Source: Planotetraspora thailandica (GTDB lineage: Bacteria; Actinomycetota; Actinomycetes; Streptosporangiales; Streptosporangiaceae). Taken from it: a stretch of DNA of 61,166 nucleotides. Shown here one piece after another: positions 43,508 through 51,659 of this stretch. Numbering within the stretch: position 1 is the first letter of the stretch; each line of letters starts with the position of its first letter. Both the position numbers and the translations under genes were made by a program. The DNA lies in NCBI RefSeq assembly GCF_016863335.1, contig NZ_BOOR01000014.1, positions 1-61,166 of the forward strand, given 5' to 3'. The notes under the pieces are model-generated. The model was not told the DNA's origin and did no database searches. It saw only the letters and a program-made list of their open reading frames with translations.

Positions 43508-43620
43508 CGGCCCACCTGACAAGTCGCAAGCGCCCGACGAACGCTCGCCACGTCCGGAACACTCACGGTGGGGTCTTGGCCTACCAACAGACCTTTGAAG
43601 CTGCGGGCCCAGTGCACGGT

Positions 43621-44316
43621 TTACTCCTTCGGAAGATGGATCGCCGGAGCGAGCCGGTCGATCCGGTCGGCGATGTCGGCGAAGGCGCGCTCGAACGCCT
43701 CGTCTGTTCCGTCCCGCACCGGATCGGGAATCGACCAGTGCAAGCGGTCGCCGCTTCCCAGGTCCTCATGGGCGGAGTCGCAGACAGCGACGATCAGATC
43801 GTCTGGTCGGACGACTGCGTCGACGTGAGCGGTATGTGCTTCGTCCAAAGCCAGACCGTGATCACGGGCGACCCCGACGGCTCGCGGGTGCACCCGTTCC
43901 GCGGGCTGGGTACCGGCCGACGCGACAGGAACCGCACTCTTCTGCACCCAGAGCGCCGCGGCCAGCTGCGAACGGGCCGAGTTGTGGGTGCAGACGAACA
44001 CCACTCGCGGCGCCTGCCGGAACGCCGAGGGCAGCAGTTCCGCAAGGGTCCTCGGCACGAGCCGAAGGTAGGTGCGCCGCCGGTCGCCCTCAGATCGCTG
44101 GCGCTCCACAACGCCCGCCTCCTGAAGGATCTTCAAGTGGTGCGCGAGCAGATTGGTCGGCAAGCCCAGGAGTTGTCCGATCTCGCCCGGAGAAGCGTCC
44201 CCTAGCGCAAGCCGGTCCACGATCGACAACCGACTTGGATCGCCCAGCGCCGCATGTATGCGCGCCCTGGCATCCAGAGTGCGCATCGAGTCAGTATCCA
44301 TTGACTCAATACTCAT
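43621..44316 (-). CDS. ArsR repressor fused to arsenate-reductase-like domain
   Basis: The protein joins an N-terminal ArsR winged helix (AALGDPSRLSIVDRLALGD, LLGLPTNLLAHHLKILQEAG) to a C-terminal LMW-phosphatase/ArsC-like domain (VVFVCTHNSARSQLAAALW). The ArsC part has the P-loop Cys but not the GCGD-x-CP redox loop; instead it has AVCDSAHEDLG. The fused half may sense rather than reduce. Start candidates are 44316, 44301 and 44286; the first two lie in an operator-like palindrome. Confidence 0.87.
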   Translation of the reverse strand: MSIESMDTDSMRTLDARARIHAALGDPSRLSIVDRLALGDASPGEIGQLLGLPTNLLAHHLKILQEAGVVERQRSEGDRRRTYLRLVPRTLAELLPSAFRQAPRVVFVCTHNSARSQLAAALWVQKSAVPVASAGTQPAERVHPRAVGVARDHGLALDEAHTAHVDAVVRPDDLIVAVCDSAHEDLGSGDRLHWSIPDPVRDGTDEAFERAFADIADRIDRLAPAIHLPKE

Positions 44317-44320
44317 TGAG
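44299..44320. promoter_or_regulatory. Operator-like palindromes over the ArsR-ArsC fusion start
   Basis: Overlapping palindromes ATTGA-C-TCAAT (44300-44310) and CTCAAT-4-ATTGAG (44305-44320) are followed by a further TCAATG at 44334-44339. Two start codons of the fusion gene are inside, so a leaderless, autorepressed transcript is likely. Confidence 0.65.
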
Positions 44321-44424
44321 GTACGTGCTTGCGTCAATGGCTAGAAGGTGGCCAATGAGTGAAGGGCTTGCATGTGAGCGCGCGGTCGGCGGGTGCTAGC
44401 CATGGCAAGCATCATGCGTGCCGG

Positions 44425-44718
44425 CTAATCCTCGACGCCTTCGACGAACCAATCGCCGTTGCGCTGTACCAGCTCGACCACGGCGGAGCACTGTGGACCG
44501 TTGGCCCGAACACGGAAGTGTCGGATGGTGAGCTCCTCGACCGTCTTGTCGGCGTGCTCGTTTTGCCACCATGGCAGCAACTCTTCCCAGTACGATCCGG
44601 CTTGCTCGGCCACGGCATACGTGCGACCCCATGCGGTGAACTTCGTGGGCTCACCGTTCTCGTCGAGCACAACCTCGGCTGGCTGGTGATACCGACGCAC
44701 GCGCCAAGTATCGAACAT
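44425..44718 (-). CDS. DUF6504 family protein
   Basis: The 97-residue protein has the pattern EVVLDENGEPTKFTAWGRTY followed by WEELLPWW and a C-terminal NGDWFVEGVED, which I recognise as DUF6504. Family members are often encoded beside translesion polymerase genes; none is here. Function unknown. The gene is isolated between the ars block and a decayed stretch. Confidence 0.7.
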   Translation of the reverse strand: MFDTWRVRRYHQPAEVVLDENGEPTKFTAWGRTYAVAEQAGSYWEELLPWWQNEHADKTVEELTIRHFRVRANGPQCSAVVELVQRNGDWFVEGVED

Positions 44719-44789
44719 ATGTACGGTTGATCGCCATGTGCTGGGACGTGTTGCCGGATTGCTCAGTCGTCAGGCTGTCGCAAGTGCTG

Positions 44790-45135
44790 TCAGTGCTGAA
44801 TCGCGCGGCTCGGAGATTCGAGCCCAAGCAACGTCGAGGGACCCGCCAGCGGCCAGGCTTTGCAGGTTCCAGCCCACGACGTGCTCCTGCTCGCCCAGCG
44901 CAGCTGCCCCTCGGTGACGGCCTGGGTTTCCTCGCGGGTTTCCACGGTGACGGAGAGGTCCGCCGAGGCGGGCGCGGCCTTGGGCAGCGCCGGTGCGGTG
45001 ACGCGGCGCAGGCGGTTGGCGTTGCCGAAGACCGACAGCGAGTACAGGGCCATCGCAGCGGCGGCGATGATCCCACTCCCCAAATCGCGATCTTCAAGGC
45101 GAGTACACCGAGGACACCGTGCAATGAGTCGCCTC
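44790..45135 (-). pseudogene. Remnant of a heavy-metal P-type ATPase C-terminus
   Basis: The frame at about 45080-44990 reads IIAAAAMALYSLSVFGNANR followed by LRRV, the last membrane helix and tail of CopA/ZntA-like ATPases. Nothing upstream matches the catalytic domains; the preceding bases give ALKIAIWGVGS in another frame. It appears to be a truncated, frameshifted relic and is followed by unrelated low-complexity sequence. Confidence 0.5.
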
Positions 45136-45170
45136 CGAGAACACCACCCTGAGGCAACACGTCCGCGAAC

Positions 45171-45305
45171 TCACCGACGCGGGGTGAGCAGGTCGGCGAG
45201 CTGCGCTTCGAGATCAGCGATGCGCTTGTCGAGGAACCGGTTGTTGGACCGGGCGGCTTGGAGTTTCTCGCCGAGGCTGCGGTTGTTCCAAGCCCGGCCG
45301 ACACC
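45171..45305 (-). pseudogene. C-terminal fragment of a coiled-coil, transposon-accessory-like protein
   Basis: The frame reads NNRSLGEKLQAARSNNRFLD and then KRIADLEAQLADLLTPRR before a stop. This coiled-coil pattern resembles DUF6262/TnpC-type proteins that accompany tyrosine-recombinase transposons. No start or N-terminal part is present, so it is a fragment if it is real. The match is from memory of the pattern only. Confidence 0.35.
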
Positions 45306-45325
45306 GATGGGGAGATGATGGTGGT

Positions 45326-45784
45326 GTGCTGATGCGCATCGATGCGTTGGAGCTGCCCGGCCGTGAGTGCGGCCAGGCTCCAGGGTTCCCCGGCTACCGC
45401 AACATCCATGTCGGAGTCCAGCGACGCGACCGCCGTGACGAGCTCCTCGACCTGCACCCCGGCGACGCCCCGTCAGCGAGGTGGGAGCTGGAGGTTACCG
45501 CCACCCCGTCCGGGGCGGGCTGGGACCTTCGCGGCCCCTACGTTCAGGGCCGTCCGGGCGGCAGATTCGTCTACCTGTCGTGGGGGACCGTGGACGACGC
45601 CGGAGTGTTCACGATGTTCCGGCGGGCGAAGCTATGGTTCGACGGGATCGGCCCGGAAGTCCTGGCGGCTGCGGTGGAGAGCGGGCTGCTGGTGGCCTGT
45701 CTGGGCCTGACCGATGCGCACGACCATCCGTTGTGCGCGTCCGTCCGGCCGCCGCTGGTCCAGTGGTCGGCTCCCGGATCCTAA
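45326..45784 (+). CDS. DUF5990 family protein
   Basis: The 152-residue protein shows the DUF5990 signature: LELPGRECG, RNIHVGVQRRD, WDLRGPYVQGRPGGRFVYLS with WGTVD, and FTMFRRAKLWFD. It ends with CASVRPPLVQWSA. The function of the family is unknown. GTG at 45326 has GGGGAG about 11 bases upstream. Its stop overlaps that of the convergent MerR gene by four bases. Confidence 0.85.
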   Translation: MLMRIDALELPGRECGQAPGFPGYRNIHVGVQRRDRRDELLDLHPGDAPSARWELEVTATPSGAGWDLRGPYVQGRPGGRFVYLSWGTVDDAGVFTMFRRAKLWFDGIGPEVLAAAVESGLLVACLGLTDAHDHPLCASVRPPLVQWSAPGS

Positions 45785-46200
45785 ACGCCGTCAGCGCCCT
45801 GGGCTACCACGGTGAGGATGCTGCACACCTGGTCCTCGGAGCAGTCGGCCGGGTCCGTGGTGCGGGCGCGGCGTTTCAGGTCGTGCAGGGCGTCGCGGGC
45901 TTGGGTGAGTTCGGCGAGGCGTTGCTCGACCAGGGTCAGGTGCTGGTCGAGCAGGTCGGTGACGTGCTGGCAGGGGGCTTGGCCGCTGTCTCGGATGACC
46001 AGAATGCTCCGGATGTCCGCGAGGGTGAGTCCGGCGGCTTGGGCGTCGCGGACGAACGCCAGGCGGGTGACGGCCTCGGCCGGGTAGTCCCGGTAGCCGG
46101 CCGAGGTGCGGGGAGGTTCGGGTAGCAGCCCGGCGTCCTCGTAGAACCGGATGGTTTTCGTGGTGTGACCCGTCTGAGCGGCCAGGACGCCGATGCGCAT
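45781..46200 (-). CDS. MerR-family heavy-metal regulator
   Basis: The 139-residue protein has the MerR helix-turn-helix (RIGVLAAQTGHTTKTIRFYE, DAGLLPEPPRTSAGYRDY), a long dimerisation helix and metal-site cysteines in GQAPCQHV (near residue 80) and DCSEDQVCSIL near the C-terminus. The pattern fits thiophilic-metal sensors of the MerR/ZntR/CadR branch. Hg(II) is suggested by the neighbouring gene but not proven. It faces away from its target across a MerR-type promoter. Confidence 0.88.
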   Translation of the reverse strand: MRIGVLAAQTGHTTKTIRFYEDAGLLPEPPRTSAGYRDYPAEAVTRLAFVRDAQAAGLTLADIRSILVIRDSGQAPCQHVTDLLDQHLTLVEQRLAELTQARDALHDLKRRARTTDPADCSEDQVCSILTVVAQGADGV

Positions 46201-46215
46201 CCTCCCAGCCTACGG

Positions 46216-46247
46216 TTGACCTTCCAGTGCACTGGAACCTCTATGGT
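46216..46247 (+). promoter_or_regulatory. MerR-type promoter with 20-bp spacer
   Basis: A -35 TTGACC (46216-46221) and a -10 TATGGT (46242-46247) are separated by 20 bp instead of 17. The spacer holds the perfect 16-bp palindrome TTCCAGTGCACTGGAA (46222-46237). This is the layout at which MerR activators untwist DNA, and it drives the thioredoxin-like gene at 46289. Confidence 0.88.
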
Positions 46248-46288
46248 CGGGGGTGAGCCATCAAGACCGGTCCGAGGGAGAGGCGACC

Positions 46289-46603
46289 ATGCTGGAGTTG
46301 ACGGTGCTGACCGTGCCGGACTGCCCGAACGACCCCGTCATGCTGGAACGCCTCGCCGAGGTCCTGGCTGATCATCCGGGTGTTCAGGTGGTGCGCCAGG
46401 TGGTCCGTGACGAGGGGGACGCCGCCCGGTTCGGGATGCATGGCTCACCGACCCTGCTGGTCAACGGCGTCGACCCGTTCGCCGCACCGGGCACCCCGGC
46501 CAGCATGTCCTGCCGGATCTACCGCGACGAGACTGGGCAGACCGGGGGAGCTCCGTCGGTGGCGGCGCTACGGCGCGCGCTGGAGGAGGCCTCCACCCCA
46601 TGA
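46289..46603 (+). CDS. Thioredoxin-fold protein linked to organomercurial/metal resistance
   Basis: The 104-residue protein starts LELTVLTVPDCPNDPVMLER and has GMHGSPTLLVNGVDPFA and MSCRIYRDE. This is the form often annotated as alkylmercury-lyase-like or thioredoxin-family in actinobacteria. Cysteines at VPDC and MSC are candidates for metal or thiol handling. It lacks the full MerB catalytic domain. The start has GAGGGAGAGG upstream, and the gene is the direct target of the MerR promoter. Confidence 0.75.
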   Translation: MLELTVLTVPDCPNDPVMLERLAEVLADHPGVQVVRQVVRDEGDAARFGMHGSPTLLVNGVDPFAAPGTPASMSCRIYRDETGQTGGAPSVAALRRALEEASTP

Positions 46604-46807
46604 TTCCGAAGCTGGCACACACCTTAGGCCGGGCCCGCCTTCGGGGTTGTCTACGCGGCGTGAGTCCCTAACGGTCACCGAATAGCGTGTGGTACGCGTG
46701 CTGCTGACGGAGGGGCGCCGAGTTTGTGGCCGCCTTCCGGATGAACAGTGCCGAACCGGACGACGGTTACCAGCGATCGAAGCCAACTCCGACAGATCGA
46801 GATGAAC

Positions 46808-48946
46808 TCAGCTCTGCAGCAGCTCCACGATGCCGCGGGTACCGTCGACGGTGACGATCTGCCCCTCGCGTAGCCGTAGGGTGGCATCGCCCGTGGCGAC
46901 CACGGCGGGGATGCCGTACTCGCGGGCGATCAGGGAGGCATGGGCCGCGAGCGTGCCACCATCAGTCACGACGGCGGCGACCCTCGCGAACAGCGGCGTC
47001 CACGCGGGGGCGGTGGCGCGAGCCACCAGCACGTCGCCAGGTGTCACATTCTCGAAGTCGCCGGGGCCCTGCACGAGGCGCACTGGTCCCGTGGCTCGGC
47101 CGGCGCTGGCGGGCTGTCCACTGAGAACCGACTCGGTACGGCTTGCGCGGCTGAGGCCCAATGCGCGCTCGAGGTGGCGGCCGATGAGCGGCGGCGGTGT
47201 ACCGATGGCCAGAGGTGCGGCCAGTCGGCGCTGCATGTCCCATTCGGTATGGCGCTGCCGTGCCAGTGAACCTCGCTCCTCGGACTGTTCGACCTCCGCC
47301 CGGGTCAGGAAGAACACTTCGGCAGGGTCGTCGATCACACCGGAGGCTGCCAACGCCTCGCCGATTCGGTGTATGCACAGGCGTAGAAGCGGCCATCCCA
47401 AGGTCAGCTCGCGAGCCTGTTCCTCGCGGATCACCGCATACCGCTGGGTGGTCTCCAGCATCGCGGTGAACGCGGAGTGTAGACGGGGCTGGTCGGCCAG
47501 CAGATCGTGGCAGGTACGCTCCGCCGCCAGGCGCTCGCCGAGCAGCTCGTCCTGCCGGGTCGAACCGGTGTCCAGCGGCATGGTCTCGCCCGCGATGGGG
47601 TGGTACCAGTCGAGGCTATGCACCGCGTGGGCGGGCACTCTGCGATGGCCCCGGGTCAGGCCGCGCAGCAGAATCTGCGAGTTGACCGGTCCGAGCTGAT
47701 GGCGCTCCATGAAGCGGGTGAGGCAGGCTTCCATCTTCCATGCCGCCCCACCGACCACGGCTAAGTACCACAGATGCCTCCCCGCCATGCGGCCGACCTT
47801 GTCGACAAGCGCAGCCAGGTCAGCCAGCGAGGCCTCGCTCGCGGGCTGCTGGTCTGCCATGTGGCGGTAGGCGGGCAGCAACTCCTGTTGCCAGTGGCGA
47901 TACAGCCGGTCCAGCAGCGCGTGGTCTGCGGCGGCGGGGTTGCGTCCCGGGCGGATGAGCGCGTTGACCATGAAGGGCAGCAACCGGCCGTGTGATTTGA
48001 TCAGCGCGCCGGGCAGCGCAGAGAATGACGGGGTGGGCCGGGTGTAGTACCAGCCGTTGACCACCGCGTAGGTGAAGGGAACGGCCGCTCCGGCGGTGTC
48101 GTGGATCGCGGTGGTGAAGCCCTCGTCGATGCGCTTGAGTAGCCAGTCGGCGAACAACGGGGTCACCGGATCGGGCAGCCATTCACCGACTCGGAAGTTG
48201 CGCAGCCACAGCCCGGATCCGGGGGGATCCCAGGTCACCGCTGCCGGAAGAGCGGTCATCGGCCGGGCCTGCAGCAGGTACAACCGGCCTGCTTCGATTG
48301 CCCACTCGATGTCCTGTGGTCCGCCGAGGCGCTCCTGCACCCGCTGGGCGAGCTCAGCGACCTCCACTACTTGGTCGGGGTTCAGGATGCCGTCGGTCTT
48401 TGTGGTGAGCTCGGCTCGGCCTTGCCTCACGGTCCATTCCGCGCCGACGGCCGCACCGGACACGAGTGCCTCGCCGAGGCCTTGGACAGCCGTGATCACC
48501 GTCTCGTCGTGGGCTCCGGTCAGAGGGTTGGCGGTGAAGGCCACTCCAGCAGCATCGGCGTCGATCATCCGTTGCACCAGCACTGCCACGCTCTTGTCTG
48601 CTTGTTGGTGGCGATAGGCGGTGACGCGTTCGGCATGCGCGGACGCGCGGCAGCGGCGTACGGCATCGGCGACATTTGCGGGAGCTACATTCAGGAAGGT
48701 CTCGTACAGGCCCGCGTAGGAGGCAGCGGCCAAGTCCTCGGCCGCCGCTGACGAGCGGACCGCGAATCTGCCTCCACCGAGCCGCTCGGCTGCGTGACAC
48801 AGTTCTTCCTGAGAAGGATCCGTCTCCGCGGTGACGATGAATGCTTCGGGTACGGGGAAGTCGCTGGCCAAGGTGGCCAGGTTGGCGGCCTTTCCTCCGA
48901 TGAGTGCCCGGTCCAGCCCGCCGGCTTTCGCCAATCCGATGATCAC
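46808..48946 (-). CDS. PEP-utilizing enzyme, rifampin-phosphotransferase-like
   Basis: The 712-residue protein has an N-terminal ATP-grasp/pyruvate-phosphate-dikinase-like domain (1-235; GGKAANLATLA, GRFAVRSSAAAEDLAAASYA, VLVQRMIDADAAGVAFTANP, DIEWAIEAGRLYLLQARPM). A large central substrate domain follows, and then a C-terminal phosphohistidine domain with GGTLAAHASLIAREYGIPAV (near residue 670). This order is that of rifampin phosphotransferase, though it is shorter than typical RPH (about 865 residues), so the substrate may differ. GTG at 48946 overlaps the stop of the preceding frame-corrected gene (GTGA). Confidence 0.82.
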   Translation of the reverse strand: MIIGLAKAGGLDRALIGGKAANLATLASDFPVPEAFIVTAETDPSQEELCHAAERLGGGRFAVRSSAAAEDLAAASYAGLYETFLNVAPANVADAVRRCRASAHAERVTAYRHQQADKSVAVLVQRMIDADAAGVAFTANPLTGAHDETVITAVQGLGEALVSGAAVGAEWTVRQGRAELTTKTDGILNPDQVVEVAELAQRVQERLGGPQDIEWAIEAGRLYLLQARPMTALPAAVTWDPPGSGLWLRNFRVGEWLPDPVTPLFADWLLKRIDEGFTTAIHDTAGAAVPFTYAVVNGWYYTRPTPSFSALPGALIKSHGRLLPFMVNALIRPGRNPAAADHALLDRLYRHWQQELLPAYRHMADQQPASEASLADLAALVDKVGRMAGRHLWYLAVVGGAAWKMEACLTRFMERHQLGPVNSQILLRGLTRGHRRVPAHAVHSLDWYHPIAGETMPLDTGSTRQDELLGERLAAERTCHDLLADQPRLHSAFTAMLETTQRYAVIREEQARELTLGWPLLRLCIHRIGEALAASGVIDDPAEVFFLTRAEVEQSEERGSLARQRHTEWDMQRRLAAPLAIGTPPPLIGRHLERALGLSRASRTESVLSGQPASAGRATGPVRLVQGPGDFENVTPGDVLVARATAPAWTPLFARVAAVVTDGGTLAAHASLIAREYGIPAVVATGDATLRLREGQIVTVDGTRGIVELLQS

Positions 48947-49444
48947 GACGTGACCTTCCTGTCAGGTGCCCTACGCTTGATCGCCCGGCCGATTAGCGGG
49001 AGGCCGATGAGGGTGGGCAGGGCCCAGTAGCTCCATGTGGGGAGCCGGTTCCACAAGGGCAGATGAGGTCCGTTGTCCACGTAGAAGCCGGTCACCAGCG
49101 CCACGAACGAGAGGCCCATTCCCGCGATGTGGATGTTCGGCGCGCCGCCGGTTCAGGTAGTCGGCCAGAGCTGTGGAGAACGCCACGACGCCGATGACGA
49201 ACAGGTGGGCGTTCTCGCGCCAGCGGATCACCGAAAGGGCGGTCAACGTGACGAACACGATGAGCAGGCCCCAGAGATAGACGCGGCCGAATCGCCTGTG
49301 CCAGACGCCTCCCTTCCTGGTCAGGATCGCAAGCACGCCGCTGCCCACGCAGGGCAGCCCGGCGGCGACGTGCACCGTGAGGAAGGCGGGGAAGACCGGC
49401 CCCGCGTCGGGGACGTGGATGCCGAGAACGTCGATCTCCACCAT
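48943..49444 (-). pseudogene. DUF2306-like membrane protein with a frameshift
   Basis: From 49444 the frame gives VHVAAGLPCVGSGVLAI, RKGGVWHRRFGRVYLWGLLI and VIGVVAFSTALADYLNRRRA, typical of a DUF2306-like multi-helix membrane protein. Near 49135-49150 the coding switches frame: the other frame continues NIHIAGMGLSFVALVTGFYV and WSYWALPTLIGLPLIGRAIK and stops at 48943-48945. With the shift corrected, the gene would be about 166 residues and its stop would overlap the GTG of the RPH-like gene by four bases, a sign of an intact ancestral operon. Confidence 0.75.
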
Positions 49445-49530
49445 GTCCCTCCTATATGTAGCGTTACTACCTATAGCGACGCTACTCCTGGTCTTGGCCG
49501 ACGGGAAGGTCCGATATAGCGTTGCTACCT

Positions 49531-49870
49531 ATGAGGGCAGAAGCGCTCAAGGGCCACCTGGACGGGCTGCTGCCTCGCCACGCTCGAAGCCGGGCCACGG
49601 CACGGCTACGCGGTCAAGGAAGCCCTGCGCGATGCGACGGAAGGCAGGCTCGATCTGCCGACGGGCACCGTCTACCCGGCGCTGCACCGGCTGGAGCAGG
49701 CGGGACTGATCAGCGGGACGTGGTCGACGGTGGGTGGCCGGCGGCGCCGCACCTATGAGCTGACCGAGCAGGGACGGCTCTCCCTGAACGGGGCACGCGA
49801 CCACTGGCAGGAGTTCGCCGCGGCCGTCTCCGCGGCGCTGCGGAGCGCGCCATGGCCGACCACGAACTGA
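49531..49870 (+). pseudogene. PadR-family regulator with a one-base frameshift
   Basis: ATG at 49531 starts MRAEALKGHLDGLL. One extra C near 49573 moves the frame, after which CLATLEAGPRHGYAVKEALR, LDLPTGTVYPALHRLEQAGL and RRRRTYELTEQGRLSL follow to the stop at 49868-49870. All parts of the PadR winged helix are there once the frame is corrected. The stop overlaps the next gene start at 49852, as is usual for PadR and its partner. Confidence 0.8.
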
Positions 49871-50431
49871 TCGAACGCCACCTCAGGGCGCTCGGCGACC
49901 GGCTGCCTGGTCATGTGGTCGAGGAACTCACCGACGGCCTTGCCGCGTCCTATGAAGATCAGCTGGAGCGGCTCAGGGACGCAGAGGCGGCCGCGCACGC
50001 CGCGATCGCGGACTTCGGCGACGCGGATACAGTTGCGGCTGCCTTCGTTCGGGCCTCTCCGGCAGAGGGATCGCCATGCGACTGCTTCTCGCCGGCCCGA
50101 TCGTCGGTCTGAGCTGGGCAGCCGCTCTAATCGCAGGCCACTGGTGGACCTGGCCGATATCATTGCCAGTGCGTCTGGCAGTCGGCATTGTGCTCGGTCT
50201 TGCCGTACTCATGCCGATCGTCGCCGTCCGGGAACGACACCACTACCGCACCGTAAGACGGGCGGCTCTGGCTGGTGCGATCAGCGTGGCCGTGCTCGAC
50301 ACAGTCCTGCTGGCGGCGGTGGCCATACATCCAGCAGGACCTTCCGTATTCTTGTGCCGGCGCTAACGGCCAGCGTCGCGAGAATCCTGCTGGTGGTGCG
50401 AGCCGTGCCGACGATGATCAGCCACCAGTGA
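49852..50431 (+). pseudogene. HAAS-domain membrane protein with two frameshifts
   Basis: ATG at 49852 begins MADHELIERHLRALGDRLPG with DAEAAAHAAIADFGDADTVA, the HAAS/permease-prefix domain of PadR partners. Near 50065-50075 the coding moves to a frame with LLLAGPIVGLSWAAALIAGH and MPIVAVRERHHYRTVRRAAL. Near 50340 it moves again, to RILVPALTASVARILLVVRA, ending at 50431. The middle segment has its own ATG at 50076 with AGAGGG upstream, so separate translation is conceivable. Corrected, the protein would have about 190 residues and several membrane helices. Confidence 0.7.
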
Positions 50432-51647
50432 CAGTGCTGCGGCGTTCCAGGAAGGTCACATCGCGCCAGACACCGTGATGGCAGCCGATGCGCTCCCGCG
50501 TGCCGACGATCCGGAATCCGGCTGTCTGGTGCAGGCGCAGACTGCTGGCATTCTCGGGGAAGACGCCAGTCTGGATCGTCCAGATACCGATGTCTTCGGC
50601 CGCGGCGACGAAAGTGGCCAGCAAGGCCCGTCCGATGCCACGCCCTTGGCAGCGGCGGTCAACGTAGATGCTGTGCTCAATCACGCCGACGTAGACAGGC
50701 CGGTTGGACACGGCAGAGGCCGCAACCCAGGCAACGACGCGCTCGCTCGTGGTGTCCACGGCGACATAGCGCAGTCGATGGAGCTTGTTCTGATCGAAGC
50801 TCTCCCAGGTGGGTGCAACGGTCTCGAAGCTGGCGTCGCCGGTATCGAGACCGGCTTGGTAGATGGCCAACACTTGCTCGGCATCGACGTCGTGCATCGG
50901 GCGGATGACGATGCCCGGAGGTGCTGAGGGCTTGGCCGCCTGGATGATGGCCGAGTGCACGCCGCTGCCGTGGTCGGCGGTGAGGGTCACGGAAGTGGTG
51001 ATGAAGCCGGCCTCGTGCAGAAGTTCTCGATACTCGCTGATCGTGAGTGTGCCGGCCGCGCATCCGACCTGCTGCTCGACGACGGTTCGCCGTGCCGGGT
51101 TTGCGTCGTCCTCGGACACCACGTCGCTGATCCCCAGGCGTGCTCCCGGTTTTAGGACTCGGAAGGCTTCGGTGAACACGGCTGCCTTGTCGTTGGACAG
51201 GTTGACGACGCAGTTGGAGATGATCACGTCGATCGACGTGTCCGGCAGCGGGATGCGTTCGATGGTGCCGTGCAGGAACTCGACGTTCGCCATGCCTTCC
51301 TGCTCGGCGTTGCGTCGAGCCAGTTCCAGCATGTCGGGGCTGGCGTCGAGGCCGTAGGCCTTGCCGTTCGGCCCGACCCGCTTGGCCGAAAGAAGCACAT
51401 CGATGCCGCCGCCCGATCCGAGATCCAACACGGTCTGACCGGCTTGGAGGTCGGCGACCGCCACCGGGTTGCCGCAGCCCAAGCTGGCCCTTGCTGCCCC
51501 TTCAGGCAGGTCTTGGACGTTCTCGTAGCCGGCGGCGCCGAAGGACTCCTGCTCGAAGGTCTGCGGCTCACAGTCGGCGATGGCTTCCCCGGCCAGCCCG
51601 GCGCGGGCCAGACCGGAGTAGCGCTCGATGATCTCGTCATGTGCCAT
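50418..51647 (-). CDS. arsM: Fused arsenite methyltransferase (ArsM) and GNAT acetyltransferase (ArsN-like)
   Basis: The 409-residue protein has two domains. Residues 1-240 are an ArsM methyltransferase: SAM motif VLDLGSGGGIDVLLSAKRVG and conserved cysteines in SLGCGNP, IISNCVVNLS and QVGCAAGTL, which methylate As(III). Residues 246-409 are a GNAT acetyltransferase of the phosphinothricin/ArsN type (SIYVDRRCQGRGIGRALLAT, VFPENASSLRLHQTAGFRIV). ArsN proteins acetylate arsinothricin, an organoarsenical antibiotic. GGAG precedes the ATG, and arsR lies 12 bp upstream. The fusion suggests handling of methylated or amino-acid-like arsenicals. Confidence 0.9.
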   Translation of the reverse strand: MAHDEIIERYSGLARAGLAGEAIADCEPQTFEQESFGAAGYENVQDLPEGAARASLGCGNPVAVADLQAGQTVLDLGSGGGIDVLLSAKRVGPNGKAYGLDASPDMLELARRNAEQEGMANVEFLHGTIERIPLPDTSIDVIISNCVVNLSNDKAAVFTEAFRVLKPGARLGISDVVSEDDANPARRTVVEQQVGCAAGTLTISEYRELLHEAGFITTSVTLTADHGSGVHSAIIQAAKPSAPPGIVIRPMHDVDAEQVLAIYQAGLDTGDASFETVAPTWESFDQNKLHRLRYVAVDTTSERVVAWVAASAVSNRPVYVGVIEHSIYVDRRCQGRGIGRALLATFVAAAEDIGIWTIQTGVFPENASSLRLHQTAGFRIVGTRERIGCHHGVWRDVTFLERRSTVTGG

Positions 51648-51659
51648 TGGAGATACTCC

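Noticed and set aside
44860-45318. Plus-strand frames between DUF6504 and DUF5990 as genes.
   Set aside because: They are Arg/Ser-rich with no domain pattern, while minus-strand fragments in the same place match known protein ends.
46604-46807. A possible small gene or riboswitch between the thioredoxin-like gene and the RPH-like gene.
   Set aside because: No convincing start, codon pattern or conserved RNA structure could be seen in this 200-bp gap.
51014-51029. GTGCAGAAGTTCTCG inside arsM as another copy of the array repeat.
   Set aside because: It lacks the TGATCATG half, lies in a conserved coding region and has no partner at 53 bp.
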